NCBI GenBank assembly: GCA_021775475.1
Contig: JAJFHS010000047.1
Span: 1 to 41,456, forward strand
Direction: 5' to 3'
From: Hyphomicrobiales bacterium
GTDB lineage: Bacteria; Pseudomonadota; Alphaproteobacteria; Rhizobiales; JAJFHR01
DNA length: 41,456 nt
Shown here: one piece after another, positions 1 through 7,764 of the stretch
How positions within the stretch are numbered: the stretch's first letter is position 1
How the letters are laid out: each line of letters starts with the position of its first letter
Translations under genes and position numbers: made by a program
Notes under the pieces: model-generated
Databases searched by the model: none
Told to the model about the DNA's origin: nothing
Seen by the model: only the letters and a program-made list of their open reading frames with translations

Positions 1-1
1 A

Positions 2-112
2 TTAAACCGCACAAACCGGCCTGCTTCGCTTGAGCTACGCAAGGGCTCCACTCCGCAGGCCTTGACGCCAACCAAAATAACGGAAATAAACATGAACGGA
101 TTCTACACCTGA
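2..112 (+). pseudogene. C-terminal end of an ORF cut by the window edge, possibly a transposase
   Basis: An open frame enters from the window edge and stops with TGA at 110-112, giving a 36-residue tail rich in Arg, Thr and Asn and ending in NMNGFYT. No domain is visible. It is followed within 10 bp by a GC-rich motif (119-138) that recurs almost exactly beside the IS3-type element at the other end of the window. The composition and position suggest the last residues of an integrase-core transposase followed by the element's end. This is inference. The opposite strand is also open here, so the coding strand is not certain. Confidence 0.3.
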
Positions 113-118
113 ATAGCC

Positions 119-138
119 CGGATCAGGGGGCCGGGTCA
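119..138. repeat. IS-end-like motif, copy 1
   Basis: The 20 bases CGGATCAGGGGGCCGGGTCA match positions 41283-41302 (CGGATCAGGGGGCTGGGACA) at 18 of 20 positions in the same orientation. Read on the minus strand both copies begin TG-CCC-GCCCCCTGATCCG, which is reminiscent of a terminal inverted repeat starting with TG. Both copies lie next to likely insertion-sequence sequence. No partner inverted repeat was identified. Confidence 0.4.
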
Positions 139-173
139 CCAGAGACATAATAATTTTTGCCAAAAGATTCAGA

Positions 174-1235
174 CTATGAATTTCTAATTTGTACATACCA
201 AGTTGATCTTGCTCTACCGTGGCGAGTGATATGCCCCGAATTTACAAGGTCGCGTAGTCGCACCTTGATGGTGTTTTTGTTTGCGCCAGTCAGGCTTTCA
301 ATCTTTGATAGATTTAGCCGTTCATTCTCATCAAACAGTTTCAATATCTGTAATGATAGTTCTGGCAGATCAGTATCACCAACTTGCGCCTGTTCGCGGT
401 CAAGGCGTTTTACCAGATTGTCTTTCTGCTTTTTCAGGCAACGAAGAAAAAAGCCAATCCAAGGACTCCAATCGGGAGCATCGTTTTTGAGTGTTGTCTG
501 AGTGCGACGCAGGCTTTTGTAATAAATATCCTTGTTCACTTCGACGACGCTTTCAAGTGAGGCGTATGGGACATAGATATAGCCAGCCCTTAAAAGCATT
601 AGGGTCGTGAGAACGCGGGACAGCCTGCCATTGCCATCTTGAAATGGATGAATTGCCAGAAATTGCACGGTAAATACGGCAACGATAAGCAGAGGGTGCA
701 AAGTCTCTTCATCGATTGCTTTTCTTGTCCAATGCACCAGCTCTTCCATGAGGCGTGGCGTATCGAAAGGAGTGGCTGTTTCAAATACGATGCCGATCTC
801 TTTGCCATCAGCGTCAAATGCCACCACATGATTATTAAGTTTTTTGTAATCACCGCGATGGCGTTCATCTTTGGTGCTATGGCGTAATAGAATCTGGTGC
901 AATTGCCGGATATGATTTTCTGTGATGGACATATCTTCAAAGGCCTGAAAGATAAGGTCCATGGCCTCTGCATAACCGGCGACTTCTTGTTCGTCACGGG
1001 TTTCGAATTTTTGCATCTTGATATTGGAAAGCAGAGTTTCAACCTGCATATCCGTTAGCTTTGCGCCCTCAATTCGCGTGGAAGAACCAACGCTTTCAAT
1101 AGTAGCAACTTTGCGAAGGGCATTGAGGCGATCAGGTGAAAGATTTTTTAGTGCTTCCCACCGGCCTTTGAACTCATCGACTTCTGCGATCAGTTTTACA
1201 AGGTCTTGATTCAACGTTATATTGGGTTCTCTCAT
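174..1235 (-). CDS. Fic-domain protein with N-terminal inhibitory helix and C-terminal winged helix
   Basis: This encodes a cytoplasmic Fic enzyme, a family that usually transfers AMP from ATP to a hydroxyl side chain of a target protein. Residue numbers here are from an ATG at 1247. The catalytic motif HPFQDGNGRLSR is complete at residues 200-211. An SxxxEG motif (S56 to G61) matches the inhibitory helix of class II Fic proteins, in which inhibitor and enzyme are one chain. The last ~60 residues (ending in HGRARSTWYVQ) look like a winged helix-turn-helix. I prefer the internal ATG at 1235 because AGGA precedes it at good spacing. Upstream lie four ATATCCGAT-type units and a TATAAT box, so the gene probably has its own regulated promoter. 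Its neighbours are rearranged mobile-type genes. Target protein unknown. Confidence 0.9.
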   Translation of the reverse strand: MREPNITLNQDLVKLIAEVDEFKGRWEALKNLSPDRLNALRKVATIESVGSSTRIEGAKLTDMQVETLLSNIKMQKFETRDEQEVAGYAEAMDLIFQAFEDMSITENHIRQLHQILLRHSTKDERHRGDYKKLNNHVVAFDADGKEIGIVFETATPFDTPRLMEELVHWTRKAIDEETLHPLLIVAVFTVQFLAIHPFQDGNGRLSRVLTTLMLLRAGYIYVPYASLESVVEVNKDIYYKSLRRTQTTLKNDAPDWSPWIGFFLRCLKKQKDNLVKRLDREQAQVGDTDLPELSLQILKLFDENERLNLSKIESLTGANKNTIKVRLRDLVNSGHITRHGRARSTWYVQIRNS

Positions 1236-1251
1236 GTTTCCTGACATTCAA

Positions 1252-1299
1252 ATATTCGATTTCATATCCGATTATACCCGATAATATCCGATTTGTCGC
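1252..1299 (-). promoter_or_regulatory. fic promoter with four iterated operator units
   Basis: On the plus strand four 9-base units start at 1252 (ATATTCGAT), 1264 (ATATCCGAT), 1274 (ATACCCGAT) and 1284 (ATATCCGAT), spaced 12, 10 and 10 bases, close to one helical turn. On the minus strand a perfect -10 box TATAAT (1276-1271) sits 17 bases after GCGACA (1299-1294), a 4/6 match to a -35. The units therefore cover the promoter of the fic gene. This is the layout expected for cooperative repression, possibly by Fic's own winged helix. Confidence 0.6.
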
Positions 1300-1315
1300 G
1301 TTGAAATGATAATTA

Positions 1316-2842
1316 TCAGGTAAAGTCGCGTGAGCGCCGTTTTCTGCGCCTGCGGTCAGTATTCTCTATCGTCTCTCTGTTGAAGGCATCAATTTGATGA
1401 CCTGGCGATAATTTCAAATATGAGCCTATATCGCGATTGAGCTTTTTGACCCTGATGCCGTGTTGATGACGGAGAAGACGGATTTCATGTTGCAACTGCC
1501 TGCGTTGACGAAGTTGCTGATCAATTAGCTTTTGGCGTTCAGATTGATCGCGCGTTTTGCATTGCGCGGCGTTGGCTTCATTTTCGTTCTTGATGGCACG
1601 GTATTTTCCTGTGACGCGAAACCAAAGGGCTTTTAAGCCAGTAGGTAATTGGGAAGAACGGGCAAGCGTTTCCTGTTGTCGTCTATTTTTCTGCATTTGT
1701 TCTAATTGGGCGCGTTCTTGCCGGTTGCGACTGGCAAGCGTTTGGCATTTTTTCTTGAGAAGTTGCTCTGCTTTGTCATGGGAAGAAATTGTTTCATCGA
1801 CAAATTGCTGGAATTTATCAGTGAACTTTCCAGCCAATTCCTGCCGAGTTTTTTCAACCGAAGATAACTCATCCGGATTGCCAAGCTTTGCTTTAACGTC
1901 TTTGGCCTTAACGCCAACCCAGCGGGAAATGGCATAGACTTCACCACGCCAGTCAACGGCAACGAAACCGCGTCGATCTCCTTTGGCGAGATAATATCCG
2001 CGTTCTTCCAAGGCACTCGCAAAGGCGGCTTTTGAATCTGAGATCGCCCAACAATCCTGAAACGTCTGTTTAATCATGCGTGGGTCTTGTTTGATACGTT
2101 TCGCTTGTTGCCACTCAGCTTGCGTGAAGTTGAGCGGATTGCGCTCAATACTATTCACCAGGCCGCGTGGCATCTGCCAACCATGCTCCAGATAAAGTTC
2201 GCGGGAAACATCTCTCAGTTTCAATTTGAAGTGGGGGAGATTGATCGCCTTCATTTTTTCAACATCAACCCGGTCGCGTATCCCCCGGTGCGCCTCATCC
2301 AAAACGAGGTATAGGGTCAAATCAGGGTCTTCGATGGTGTTTTGGATCGTGTCCCAGATTGTATGCGAGCGCATGTCGGGCATGATCTTCTGCCCCTCTA
2401 CAGTCTCTAAGGCGTTATCATCCGTATCGTGCCCACGGACAAGAAGGCTTTTTTTCGAAAGCTTCTGCGTATTCAGGAAGTAGATTTTTCCGGCCTCGAA
2501 CTTTTCACGGGAAAAGGTATTCCCGACATTCAAAAGATCAGAGATTGTCAGCTTGTCTGCGGCCTCCATCAAACGAAAACGGGACTGCTCATTCAGGGAT
2601 GGATCATCACTGAACCAGATTACAACTGCGCCCGGATCGGGTTCAAAATCATAATCATCATCGCCAAAGAACAGCGCTTCAAAAACGGCAGCAGCCATAA
2701 CAGTTTTACCTGCGCCTGTTGTCGCAGTCAGCGAAAAGGCGTGTTTGTCGCCATCTTCACGCCAGCGTTTCTGAGCTTTCTTGAGGTTAATAAAAACGTC
2801 TTTGACGGCTTCGTCCTGATAATCTTTGAGTGTAAATTTCAT
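1316..2842 (-). CDS. Chimaeric ORF: helicase N-terminus joined to a relaxase-like C-terminus
   Basis: 508 residues in one frame. Residues 1-186 look like the start of a type III restriction/DEAD-box helicase: DYQDEAV near the start, Walker A TTGAGKT at 41-47 and the Walker B/DEAH box LVLDEAH at 179-185. Directly after DEAHRG the sequence changes character. Residues ~195-310 (LPHFKLKLRDVSRELYLEHG, FTQAEWQQAKR, FASALEERGYYLAKGDRRGF) resemble the region behind the nuclease domain of alphaproteobacterial mobilization relaxases. The tail to 508 is a long, very basic, Gln/Arg-rich coiled coil. Helicase motifs after DEAH and the relaxase catalytic N-terminus are both absent, so neither activity is expected to be complete. 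The ATG lies 3 bases after the stop of the methylase fragment, a normal mod-res spacing. Probably the product of an internal deletion joining two genes, or an assembly join. The relaxase assignment is from recalled motif similarity. Confidence 0.75.
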   Translation of the reverse strand: MKFTLKDYQDEAVKDVFINLKKAQKRWREDGDKHAFSLTATTGAGKTVMAAAVFEALFFGDDDYDFEPDPGAVVIWFSDDPSLNEQSRFRLMEAADKLTISDLLNVGNTFSREKFEAGKIYFLNTQKLSKKSLLVRGHDTDDNALETVEGQKIMPDMRSHTIWDTIQNTIEDPDLTLYLVLDEAHRGIRDRVDVEKMKAINLPHFKLKLRDVSRELYLEHGWQMPRGLVNSIERNPLNFTQAEWQQAKRIKQDPRMIKQTFQDCWAISDSKAAFASALEERGYYLAKGDRRGFVAVDWRGEVYAISRWVGVKAKDVKAKLGNPDELSSVEKTRQELAGKFTDKFQQFVDETISSHDKAEQLLKKKCQTLASRNRQERAQLEQMQKNRRQQETLARSSQLPTGLKALWFRVTGKYRAIKNENEANAAQCKTRDQSERQKLIDQQLRQRRQLQHEIRLLRHQHGIRVKKLNRDIGSYLKLSPGHQIDAFNRETIENTDRRRRKRRSRDFT

Positions 2843-2845
2843 ATC

Positions 2846-3178
2846 TCAGCGCCCCATAGAAAAACGGAAGTTGGTGAGGTAGGATTCACAAAGGCGCACA
2901 GGCTCAACCCCATCGGGCAGGCGGCGTGTAACGGATTGGAAGCGGCGATCATCGTCCGTTACGATATAGGCAATACGGATGGTGCCTTTGGCTTCAACCT
3001 CTTCGCTGAACGGGGTAGCCTGATCCAGATTGGTGAGCAGGCCATAAGTATCAGCCACATCCCAGCCCTGTTTGGGAATATCCTCTATCCGTCGCCCTTC
3101 ACTGCCAGCCCGCATCCATAGGAGTGGGGCAATCCGTGCAATGCCGCTAATCTGTCCCTTAGGCGCTGACGTTAGACA
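2846..3178 (-). pseudogene. 3' fragment of a type III-like DNA methyltransferase (mod)
   Basis: An ATG at 3115 opens an 89-residue ORF, but the frame is open further upstream to the heptanucleotide repeat at 3177. The extra residues (GIARIAPLLWMRAGSEGRRI) continue naturally into the ORF, so this is the tail of a longer protein and not a small gene. The residues IAYIVTDDDRRFQSVTRRLP and the ending ESYLTNFRF fit the C-terminus of site-specific DNA methyltransferases encoded just before a helicase (res) gene, which is the arrangement here. All methylase catalytic motifs are missing. The assignment rests on context and recalled similarity. Confidence 0.6.
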
Positions 3179-3960
3179 GTTTGCAGTTTGCAGTTTGCAG
3201 TTTGCAGTTTGCAGTTTGCAGTGACTTCGATCTGATCGCCAGATTTGGCAAAACTAATGCAATCGGAATTCAGGCGTATATCGATATCTTCATTTTCAAG
3301 TATCTGGCGAACAGCCGCGCTGACCTCCTCGTCTTCGCGGCCAATCAGCCTCGGCCCCTTTTCGACCACAGTCACCCGGCTGCCAAACCGGCGATACATT
3401 TGTGCAAACTCCAGACCTATATAGCTGCCACCAATAACAATCAGGTGTTTTGGCAGGTAATTAACATCCATCATGCCGGAATTTGTCAGGTATTCCACAT
3501 CCCCGATACCAGGCATATCGGGAACAAATGCCCGCCCACCGACATTGAGAATGATTTTATCAGCGCAAATCAGGTCGTTATTTACACGAACGGTATTTGG
3601 ACTCTCAAGGCGCCCGTGACCTTCAAACACCGTCAGATTGTTCATGTTCGTGAGCCAGTTGGTTACGCCATCATTTGACTGTTTGACGATTGCATCCTTG
3701 CGCGCTTTGACCTGTTTCATATCCACATTGATTTGACCTTCAATATTCACGCCAAATTCTTTGCCACGTCGCGCCATGTGGGCGGCCCGAGCGCTGGCAA
3801 CAAGCGCCTTGGTTGGAATACAACCAACATTTACACATGTACCGCCAAACAGCTTCCGCTCGACAATTGCCACTTTCATTCCTTCTTTGGTCATGCGCTG
3901 GGCCAAGGATGGTCCCGCCTGTCCGGTACCGATGATGATCGCGTCGAATTTCTCGGCCAT
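3172..3960 (-). pseudogene. Truncated dihydrolipoamide dehydrogenase/mercuric reductase-type flavoprotein
   Basis: The N-terminal FAD-binding fold is intact (AIIIGTGQAGP), as is the redox-active disulfide (GTCVNVGCIPTK) and the NAD(P)-binding motif (VIGGSYIGLEFAQMYRRFG). The family normally has about 450-470 residues. This one runs to about 260 and then ends in repeat-encoded residues (NCKLQTANCKLQTV) and a stop, so the C-terminal dimerisation domain that completes the active site is missing. A longer reading starts at 4020, but the ATG at 3960 begins the usual MAEKFDAIIIG and has a purine-rich site in front. It lies just behind the ridA-like gene and was probably co-transcribed with it. Unlikely to be active. 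Confidence 0.85.
3177..3222. repeat. Heptanucleotide tandem repeat (CAGTTTG)6.6
   Basis: Six exact copies of CAGTTTG followed by CAGT, with no mismatch. The tract is the exact boundary between the truncated methylase gene and the truncated dihydrolipoamide-dehydrogenase-type gene, both on the minus strand and both with frames running into it. Seven-base units change the reading frame with each unit gained or lost. Confidence 0.95.
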
Positions 3961-4022
3961 GCTTTTTCCCTTTGTTTTCGCGTGTGTGGTTATTTCCGTT
4001 TCCGGTGCCTGATATTGCAAAA

Positions 4023-4421
4023 CTAACTGTGGCTCACTACACCAGTAAGATTCATGGTCAACAAAGCCCCCTTTTTTGGCAAACCTGATACCCCAATAGT
4101 GGTTCGGGCCGGGCGGTGCCTTCCCATTCTTTGCGCATATGCGCTGTTCATCTGCTCAAAACTATCCATATTCAGGAGAAACACGTTTATGTGCACCACA
4201 TGATCCAGATCAGACCCCACCGAGCCAAGCATAATTTCGAACGTATCAAAAATCTGATTTGTTTGTGAGGTGATATCAGGCCCGGCCAGCACGCCGGTAG
4301 CCGGATTTACCCCTGCGGTACCAGCAATGGTAATCCAGCCGCCAACTTTGGAGATGTGGCTGTAAGGCCCTACCGGTTCCATTGTATCGGCAGGTGTGAG
4401 CAGTTCGATTAGCTGCGGCAT
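4023..4421 (-). CDS. RidA-family (YjgF/YER057c/UK114) protein
   Basis: 132 residues, the normal size for the family. RidA enzymes hydrolyse reactive enamines/imines formed by PLP enzymes such as threonine dehydratase. The core GTAGVNPATGVLAG, the region HVVHINVFLLNMDSF and the conserved arginine in PARTTIGVSGLPKKGALL (about R106) are all present. The C-terminal strand reads LTMNLTGVV instead of the usual VEIEAIA, so the glutamate that helps catalysis in true RidA seems to be missing. This points to one of the divergent Rid subgroups and the substrate is uncertain. It precedes the truncated flavoprotein gene on the same strand. Confidence 0.88.
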   Translation of the reverse strand: MPQLIELLTPADTMEPVGPYSHISKVGGWITIAGTAGVNPATGVLAGPDITSQTNQIFDTFEIMLGSVGSDLDHVVHINVFLLNMDSFEQMNSAYAQRMGRHRPARTTIGVSGLPKKGALLTMNLTGVVSHS

Positions 4422-4594
4422 GGCGATTTATCCTGACGTCTGATTGGCTCAGAATTTAGCAACACCGCACCGATGATTCCAATATCTTTGGTGAATTGAA
4501 TTTATAGCAGGAATCTATGGCTTTTTGTGGTAATAAAAAATTATCCAATACGAGCGCTGATATTCATCCGACTAGAAAATTATGGAAGCTTTGA

Positions 4595-5251
4595 ATGGCG
4601 ATCAACAAAAGCCTCACCGATACCTTGTTACAACAAATCAAGACGTTCGAAGATGAAAAGCCAGCTGTTGCCCAGGCGTATGAAAGGATTGTCGAAAGAC
4701 TGACAAAATCACAATCCGGTAAACCCACCCTGGCTATTGGTGACACGCTGCCGCCGTTTCGATTGCCCGATGAAAACGGAATTTTGCGAACATCCAACGA
4801 CCTTCTGTCTACGGGTCCCCTTGTAGTGAGCCTCAATCGAGGCCACTGGTGCAAGTTCTGCCAGCACGAACTGCGCGCACTTCAGGCCATCAACCGGGAC
4901 ATCCAAAATTTGCAAAGCAGTATCGTTGCCATCACACCTGAAGGACAGAATTCCGCCAAAAAACTCAAAGCTGACCGCGAACTGGGATTTCCGGTAATGT
5001 GCGACGTCGACAATGCCTATGCTCTACTGCTTGGCTTGGCGATTTGGTGTGGCGAAGAGATTCTGCTCATATATGCCAATTCTGGCATTGACGTTGGGAA
5101 ATACCAGAACAATCGTGAATGGCTATTGCCAATACCGGCAACGTTTGTCGTCTCACAGGATGGGAAAATTGCTGATTGCTATATCAACGCGGATTTTCGC
5201 GCCCGCATGGCACCCGAAGATATCCTGGCTTCAGTTCGCAAGGTAGTTTAG
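4595..5251 (+). CDS. Peroxiredoxin-like (AhpC/TSA, redoxin) protein
   Basis: 218 residues with a thioredoxin fold of the AhpC/TSA type. A helical N-terminal stretch of ~45 residues is followed by GDTLPPFRLPDENG and the active-site segment RGHWCKFCQHELRAL, with cysteines at about 86 and 89. The CxxC spacing is that of redoxin/thiol-oxidoreductase relatives and not of a simple 2-Cys peroxiredoxin. IPATFVVSQDGKIADCYINA near the C-terminus is the cis-Pro region and last strands. There is no signal peptide, so a cytoplasmic role in peroxide or thiol reduction is likely. GGAAGC upstream supports the ATG. The stop overlaps the stop of the convergent LysR gene, which may regulate it, although such regulators are more often divergent. 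Confidence 0.85.
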   Translation: MAINKSLTDTLLQQIKTFEDEKPAVAQAYERIVERLTKSQSGKPTLAIGDTLPPFRLPDENGILRTSNDLLSTGPLVVSLNRGHWCKFCQHELRALQAINRDIQNLQSSIVAITPEGQNSAKKLKADRELGFPVMCDVDNAYALLLGLAIWCGEEILLIYANSGIDVGKYQNNREWLLPIPATFVVSQDGKIADCYINADFRARMAPEDILASVRKVV

Positions 5252-6135
5252 AGGTTTGCAATTTGCACCCAATCGGCAGAACGAAGTAAATTCATGAACG
5301 CTGAAAGGGCTGGCGATCTTTCACGACCGGAAACCAGATAAAGCTGTATCGTTCGTTTAACCTGCTTCGTCAGCACTATTTTCCTGAGGTCATCACCGGC
5401 TCGCGTACTGGAAGGAAGCAGCCCAATACCAAGTCCAGCTTCAATCAAACGGATCGCATCGCGGTCGCAGGTGACTTCAATTCCATGGGTAACGTCCACA
5501 TCGTTTTCTTCAAACAGAGTTACAAAATGATCCCACAGTTCACAAAACGGTCGCGCAATCATTCTTTCGCCCTTGAGTTTGCGGGGCTCAACACTGTTCA
5601 TCTTCGCAAACGGGTGATGCTTGTTAACGAATACACAAAATTCCTCGGCAAATAGTGGCGAAGAATTCAGCCGCTCCCATGATTGATCAATCGGCCCGGC
5701 GATTGCCAGTTCAGTTTCTCCCGAGCGCAGGTTTTCAAGTATTTCAGCCGAATTACCGCGCTTGCAAGAAAGCTGCACACCCTTCGTGGCGCGTTCCAAC
5801 TCGCCAAGAGATTTGGCTACCAGATCGATGTCGGTAGTTTGTGACAGTGCAATACGAATGACGGAATTTTCCCCAGAATTTACAGCTACAGCATAAGATT
5901 TGGCTGCAATCGCACTCTCATGGCACTGGGCCAGCATTGGCAGCATGGACTTGCCAAGATTTGTAAGATGGCTGTTTGCCCGCTCGCGACGAAATAATTC
6001 GCCGCCGAGTTCTGCTTCGAGATTTTTGATGGCCCGTGTCAAAGAAGGTTGCGCGACAAAACATTCCTCTGCCGCCCGCGTAAAATTTAATGTCCTTGCT
6101 ACAGCAAGAAAATATCGAATCTGATGCATTTCCAT
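5248..6135 (-). CDS. LysR-family transcriptional regulator
   Basis: 295 residues, the standard LysR length. The N-terminal winged helix (MEMHQIRYFLAVARTLNFTR ... QPSLTRAIKNLEAELGGELF) is typical, followed by a two-lobed effector domain of about residues 90-290. The residues VKRTIQLYLVSGRERSPALS near the end form the last effector-domain strand. Its stop overlaps that of the convergent peroxiredoxin-like gene. Downstream of its start (6136-6230) no divergent gene exists, so its target is not evident from position. A role in peroxide response, like OxyR, is possible from the neighbour, but no OxyR cysteine pair stands out. Confidence 0.92.
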   Translation of the reverse strand: MEMHQIRYFLAVARTLNFTRAAEECFVAQPSLTRAIKNLEAELGGELFRRERANSHLTNLGKSMLPMLAQCHESAIAAKSYAVAVNSGENSVIRIALSQTTDIDLVAKSLGELERATKGVQLSCKRGNSAEILENLRSGETELAIAGPIDQSWERLNSSPLFAEEFCVFVNKHHPFAKMNSVEPRKLKGERMIARPFCELWDHFVTLFEENDVDVTHGIEVTCDRDAIRLIEAGLGIGLLPSSTRAGDDLRKIVLTKQVKRTIQLYLVSGRERSPALSAFMNLLRSADWVQIANL

Positions 6136-6230
6136 AGGTCAATCACCGTCAACTCGCGCTTTCGCCGTGGTAGACGATGCTGTATGGTTAAGGACACAGA
6201 ATACACGTTATTTATCAATTGAGAAACCTC

Positions 6231-6257
6231 AAAAAAAGGGCGCTCAACTGAGCGCCC
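6231..6257 (-). terminator. Intrinsic terminator of the first beta-propeller gene
   Basis: On the minus strand GGGCGCTCAGTTGAGCGCCC (6257-6238) is a perfect inverted repeat of 10+10 bases, able to form a hairpin with a GTTG-type loop. It is followed directly by seven T residues (6237-6231). It lies 25 bases after the stop codon at 6282. Confidence 0.9.
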
Positions 6258-6281
6258 CGCCGATCTTTGTTTCAATGCAGG

Positions 6282-7604
6282 TTATTTGACGTCAACGCTC
6301 ACCACACCCTGTGGCCGGGAGCGGTAAAACACACCATCATCTTTCAGCCCGCGTGAACTGACAAATTTCAGTTTTCCGTCTTTGATAATTCTGAAAGTAT
6401 GTAGAACATTGCCGACATCCGACTTGTTTGCATCGCTCTGGTTGACGCGCTGGTTAATGATATACAAAACCTCTTCCGCATCATCCAGGGTAAACTGGAA
6501 TGCTGTGCTGTTGGGCTGCTCGGCAACACGATTGTTGACTGCATAAAGACGCGTCCCGGCCTTGTTGGTTCGCAACCAGCAAATGTCCTGACCGCTATTT
6601 GGCACTGCTGAGACGAAGGTCAGGACACCATCGGCTTCATAGCGATAAACACCGAGTTGGTTGCGGGTCACCATACCAACATATACCAGATTCTTTTTCG
6701 GGTGATCCCAAATACCAAGCGGAACGATTGGTACTTCAGGCGTAGGATTGGCAGTTTCATTCAATGCGGTCCGGGCAGACTGTATCAGCTTGCCATCTTT
6801 TGTGAGCCTGAAGGATTGCAGTCGTCCGCGCACAAATTGCTCTTTTGCGAACAATTGTGACACGTCACCATCGCCATCAAAATCAGCATCAACCTGGAAA
6901 TCGTTACCAAATGCCAGGCCATTATTAAATGAAGAAAACATGATCTGGGTTGATTTTTGACCATCAGCATTTTCTATTTTTGACAGGAATTTCAAGCTGC
7001 CGTTATTTCCAATTCGAAATGAAACGTAGCTGGAATTCTCGGCTCCCTGAAGTGCAGCCAGCTGGGCTGGATCTTCGTTGCGGTTGGCAGCCAACAAGAT
7101 ATCTCCGGATATAGACAGGCTGACCGGACCGGTTCCCATTGATGAGAACGGGGAACCTTGCACAGGTGTCAATGAGCCGTTTGATTTGATATCAAAAACG
7201 GCAATGGTATTGGAGTTGCCATTAACGGCAAACAGGCGTTTGCCGTTTGGTCCGGCAATAATAGGCGTATCATTGTCATTGGGGCCGAGTTTGCCGTTAG
7301 TAGGATTATCGATGCCGGTGCCACCGGTTAAAAATGGCCCGCCTGAAAGCAGTGTCAAGCCGCCATCTTTACCGCGCTCATATGCAACAATCGAATTCTT
7401 GCCGCTGCGAATATCGTTACTCTCGACATAAAGGTATTTTCCGTGCGCATCGGCCCGACCGGCCAATGTCGAGAGTGAAGCGGCAAAAATCAATGCCACA
7501 GCCAGGCAGTTGGCAGGTTTCAGGTTGGACCAGCACTGGTGTGCTTCAATAGCCGGTTTGTTGTTCAAGGTCATTTCAGTCTCCATCGTTAATATTGGAG
7601 ACAC
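6282..7604 (-). CDS. Secreted beta-propeller (lactonase/YVTN-like) protein
   Basis: 440 residues with a long N-terminus that contains a signal peptide (CLAVALIFAASLSTLAGRADA) and a probable cut after ADA. The true start may be one of the internal ATGs (MTLNNKP begins at 7574). The mature part begins GKYLYVESNDI and shows repeated blade signatures such as NSIVAYERGKDGGLTLLSGG, NTIAVFDIKSNGSLTPVQGS and NQLGVYRYEADGVLTF. These match the seven-bladed propeller of the 6-phosphogluconolactonase/YVTN families. A DADFDGDGDVSQ stretch resembles a DxDxDG calcium loop. Substrate unknown. The family name does not prove lactonase activity, and periplasmic binding or scaffold roles are possible. A second propeller gene lies just upstream on the same strand; each has its own terminator. 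Confidence 0.75.
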   Translation of the reverse strand: MSPILTMETEMTLNNKPAIEAHQCWSNLKPANCLAVALIFAASLSTLAGRADAHGKYLYVESNDIRSGKNSIVAYERGKDGGLTLLSGGPFLTGGTGIDNPTNGKLGPNDNDTPIIAGPNGKRLFAVNGNSNTIAVFDIKSNGSLTPVQGSPFSSMGTGPVSLSISGDILLAANRNEDPAQLAALQGAENSSYVSFRIGNNGSLKFLSKIENADGQKSTQIMFSSFNNGLAFGNDFQVDADFDGDGDVSQLFAKEQFVRGRLQSFRLTKDGKLIQSARTALNETANPTPEVPIVPLGIWDHPKKNLVYVGMVTRNQLGVYRYEADGVLTFVSAVPNSGQDICWLRTNKAGTRLYAVNNRVAEQPNSTAFQFTLDDAEEVLYIINQRVNQSDANKSDVGNVLHTFRIIKDGKLKFVSSRGLKDDGVFYRSRPQGVVSVDVK

Positions 7605-7703
7605 AAAAATAGGGGCAGGCAGAATTTAAGGATAATACTTTAGCTCTATGAAATTGATATGGATTGGCTATTCTCCACACGGCAGATTTTTTCAACAATC
7701 CGC

Positions 7704-7736
7704 CAAAAAAACGCCGCGTAAATCAAGTACGCGGCG
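7704..7736 (-). terminator. Intrinsic terminator of the second beta-propeller gene
   Basis: On the minus strand CGCCGCGTA (7736-7728) pairs with TACGCGGCG (7720-7712) around a 7-base loop, followed by a run of T residues (7711-7704 region). It lies 28 bases after the stop of the gene ending at 7765 and separates the two propeller genes into distinct transcription units. Confidence 0.88.
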
Positions 7737-7764
7737 ATCAAGTTGGGGGAGGAATATGTGGAAA

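Noticed and set aside
2429..3121. 230-codon plus-strand open frame opposite the methylase tail and helicase
   Set aside because: It is antisense to frames with recognisable motifs, has no domain, and crosses the mod/res boundary.
3177..3222. CRISPR-like repeat array
   Set aside because: The units are 7 bases and directly abutting, with no spacers.
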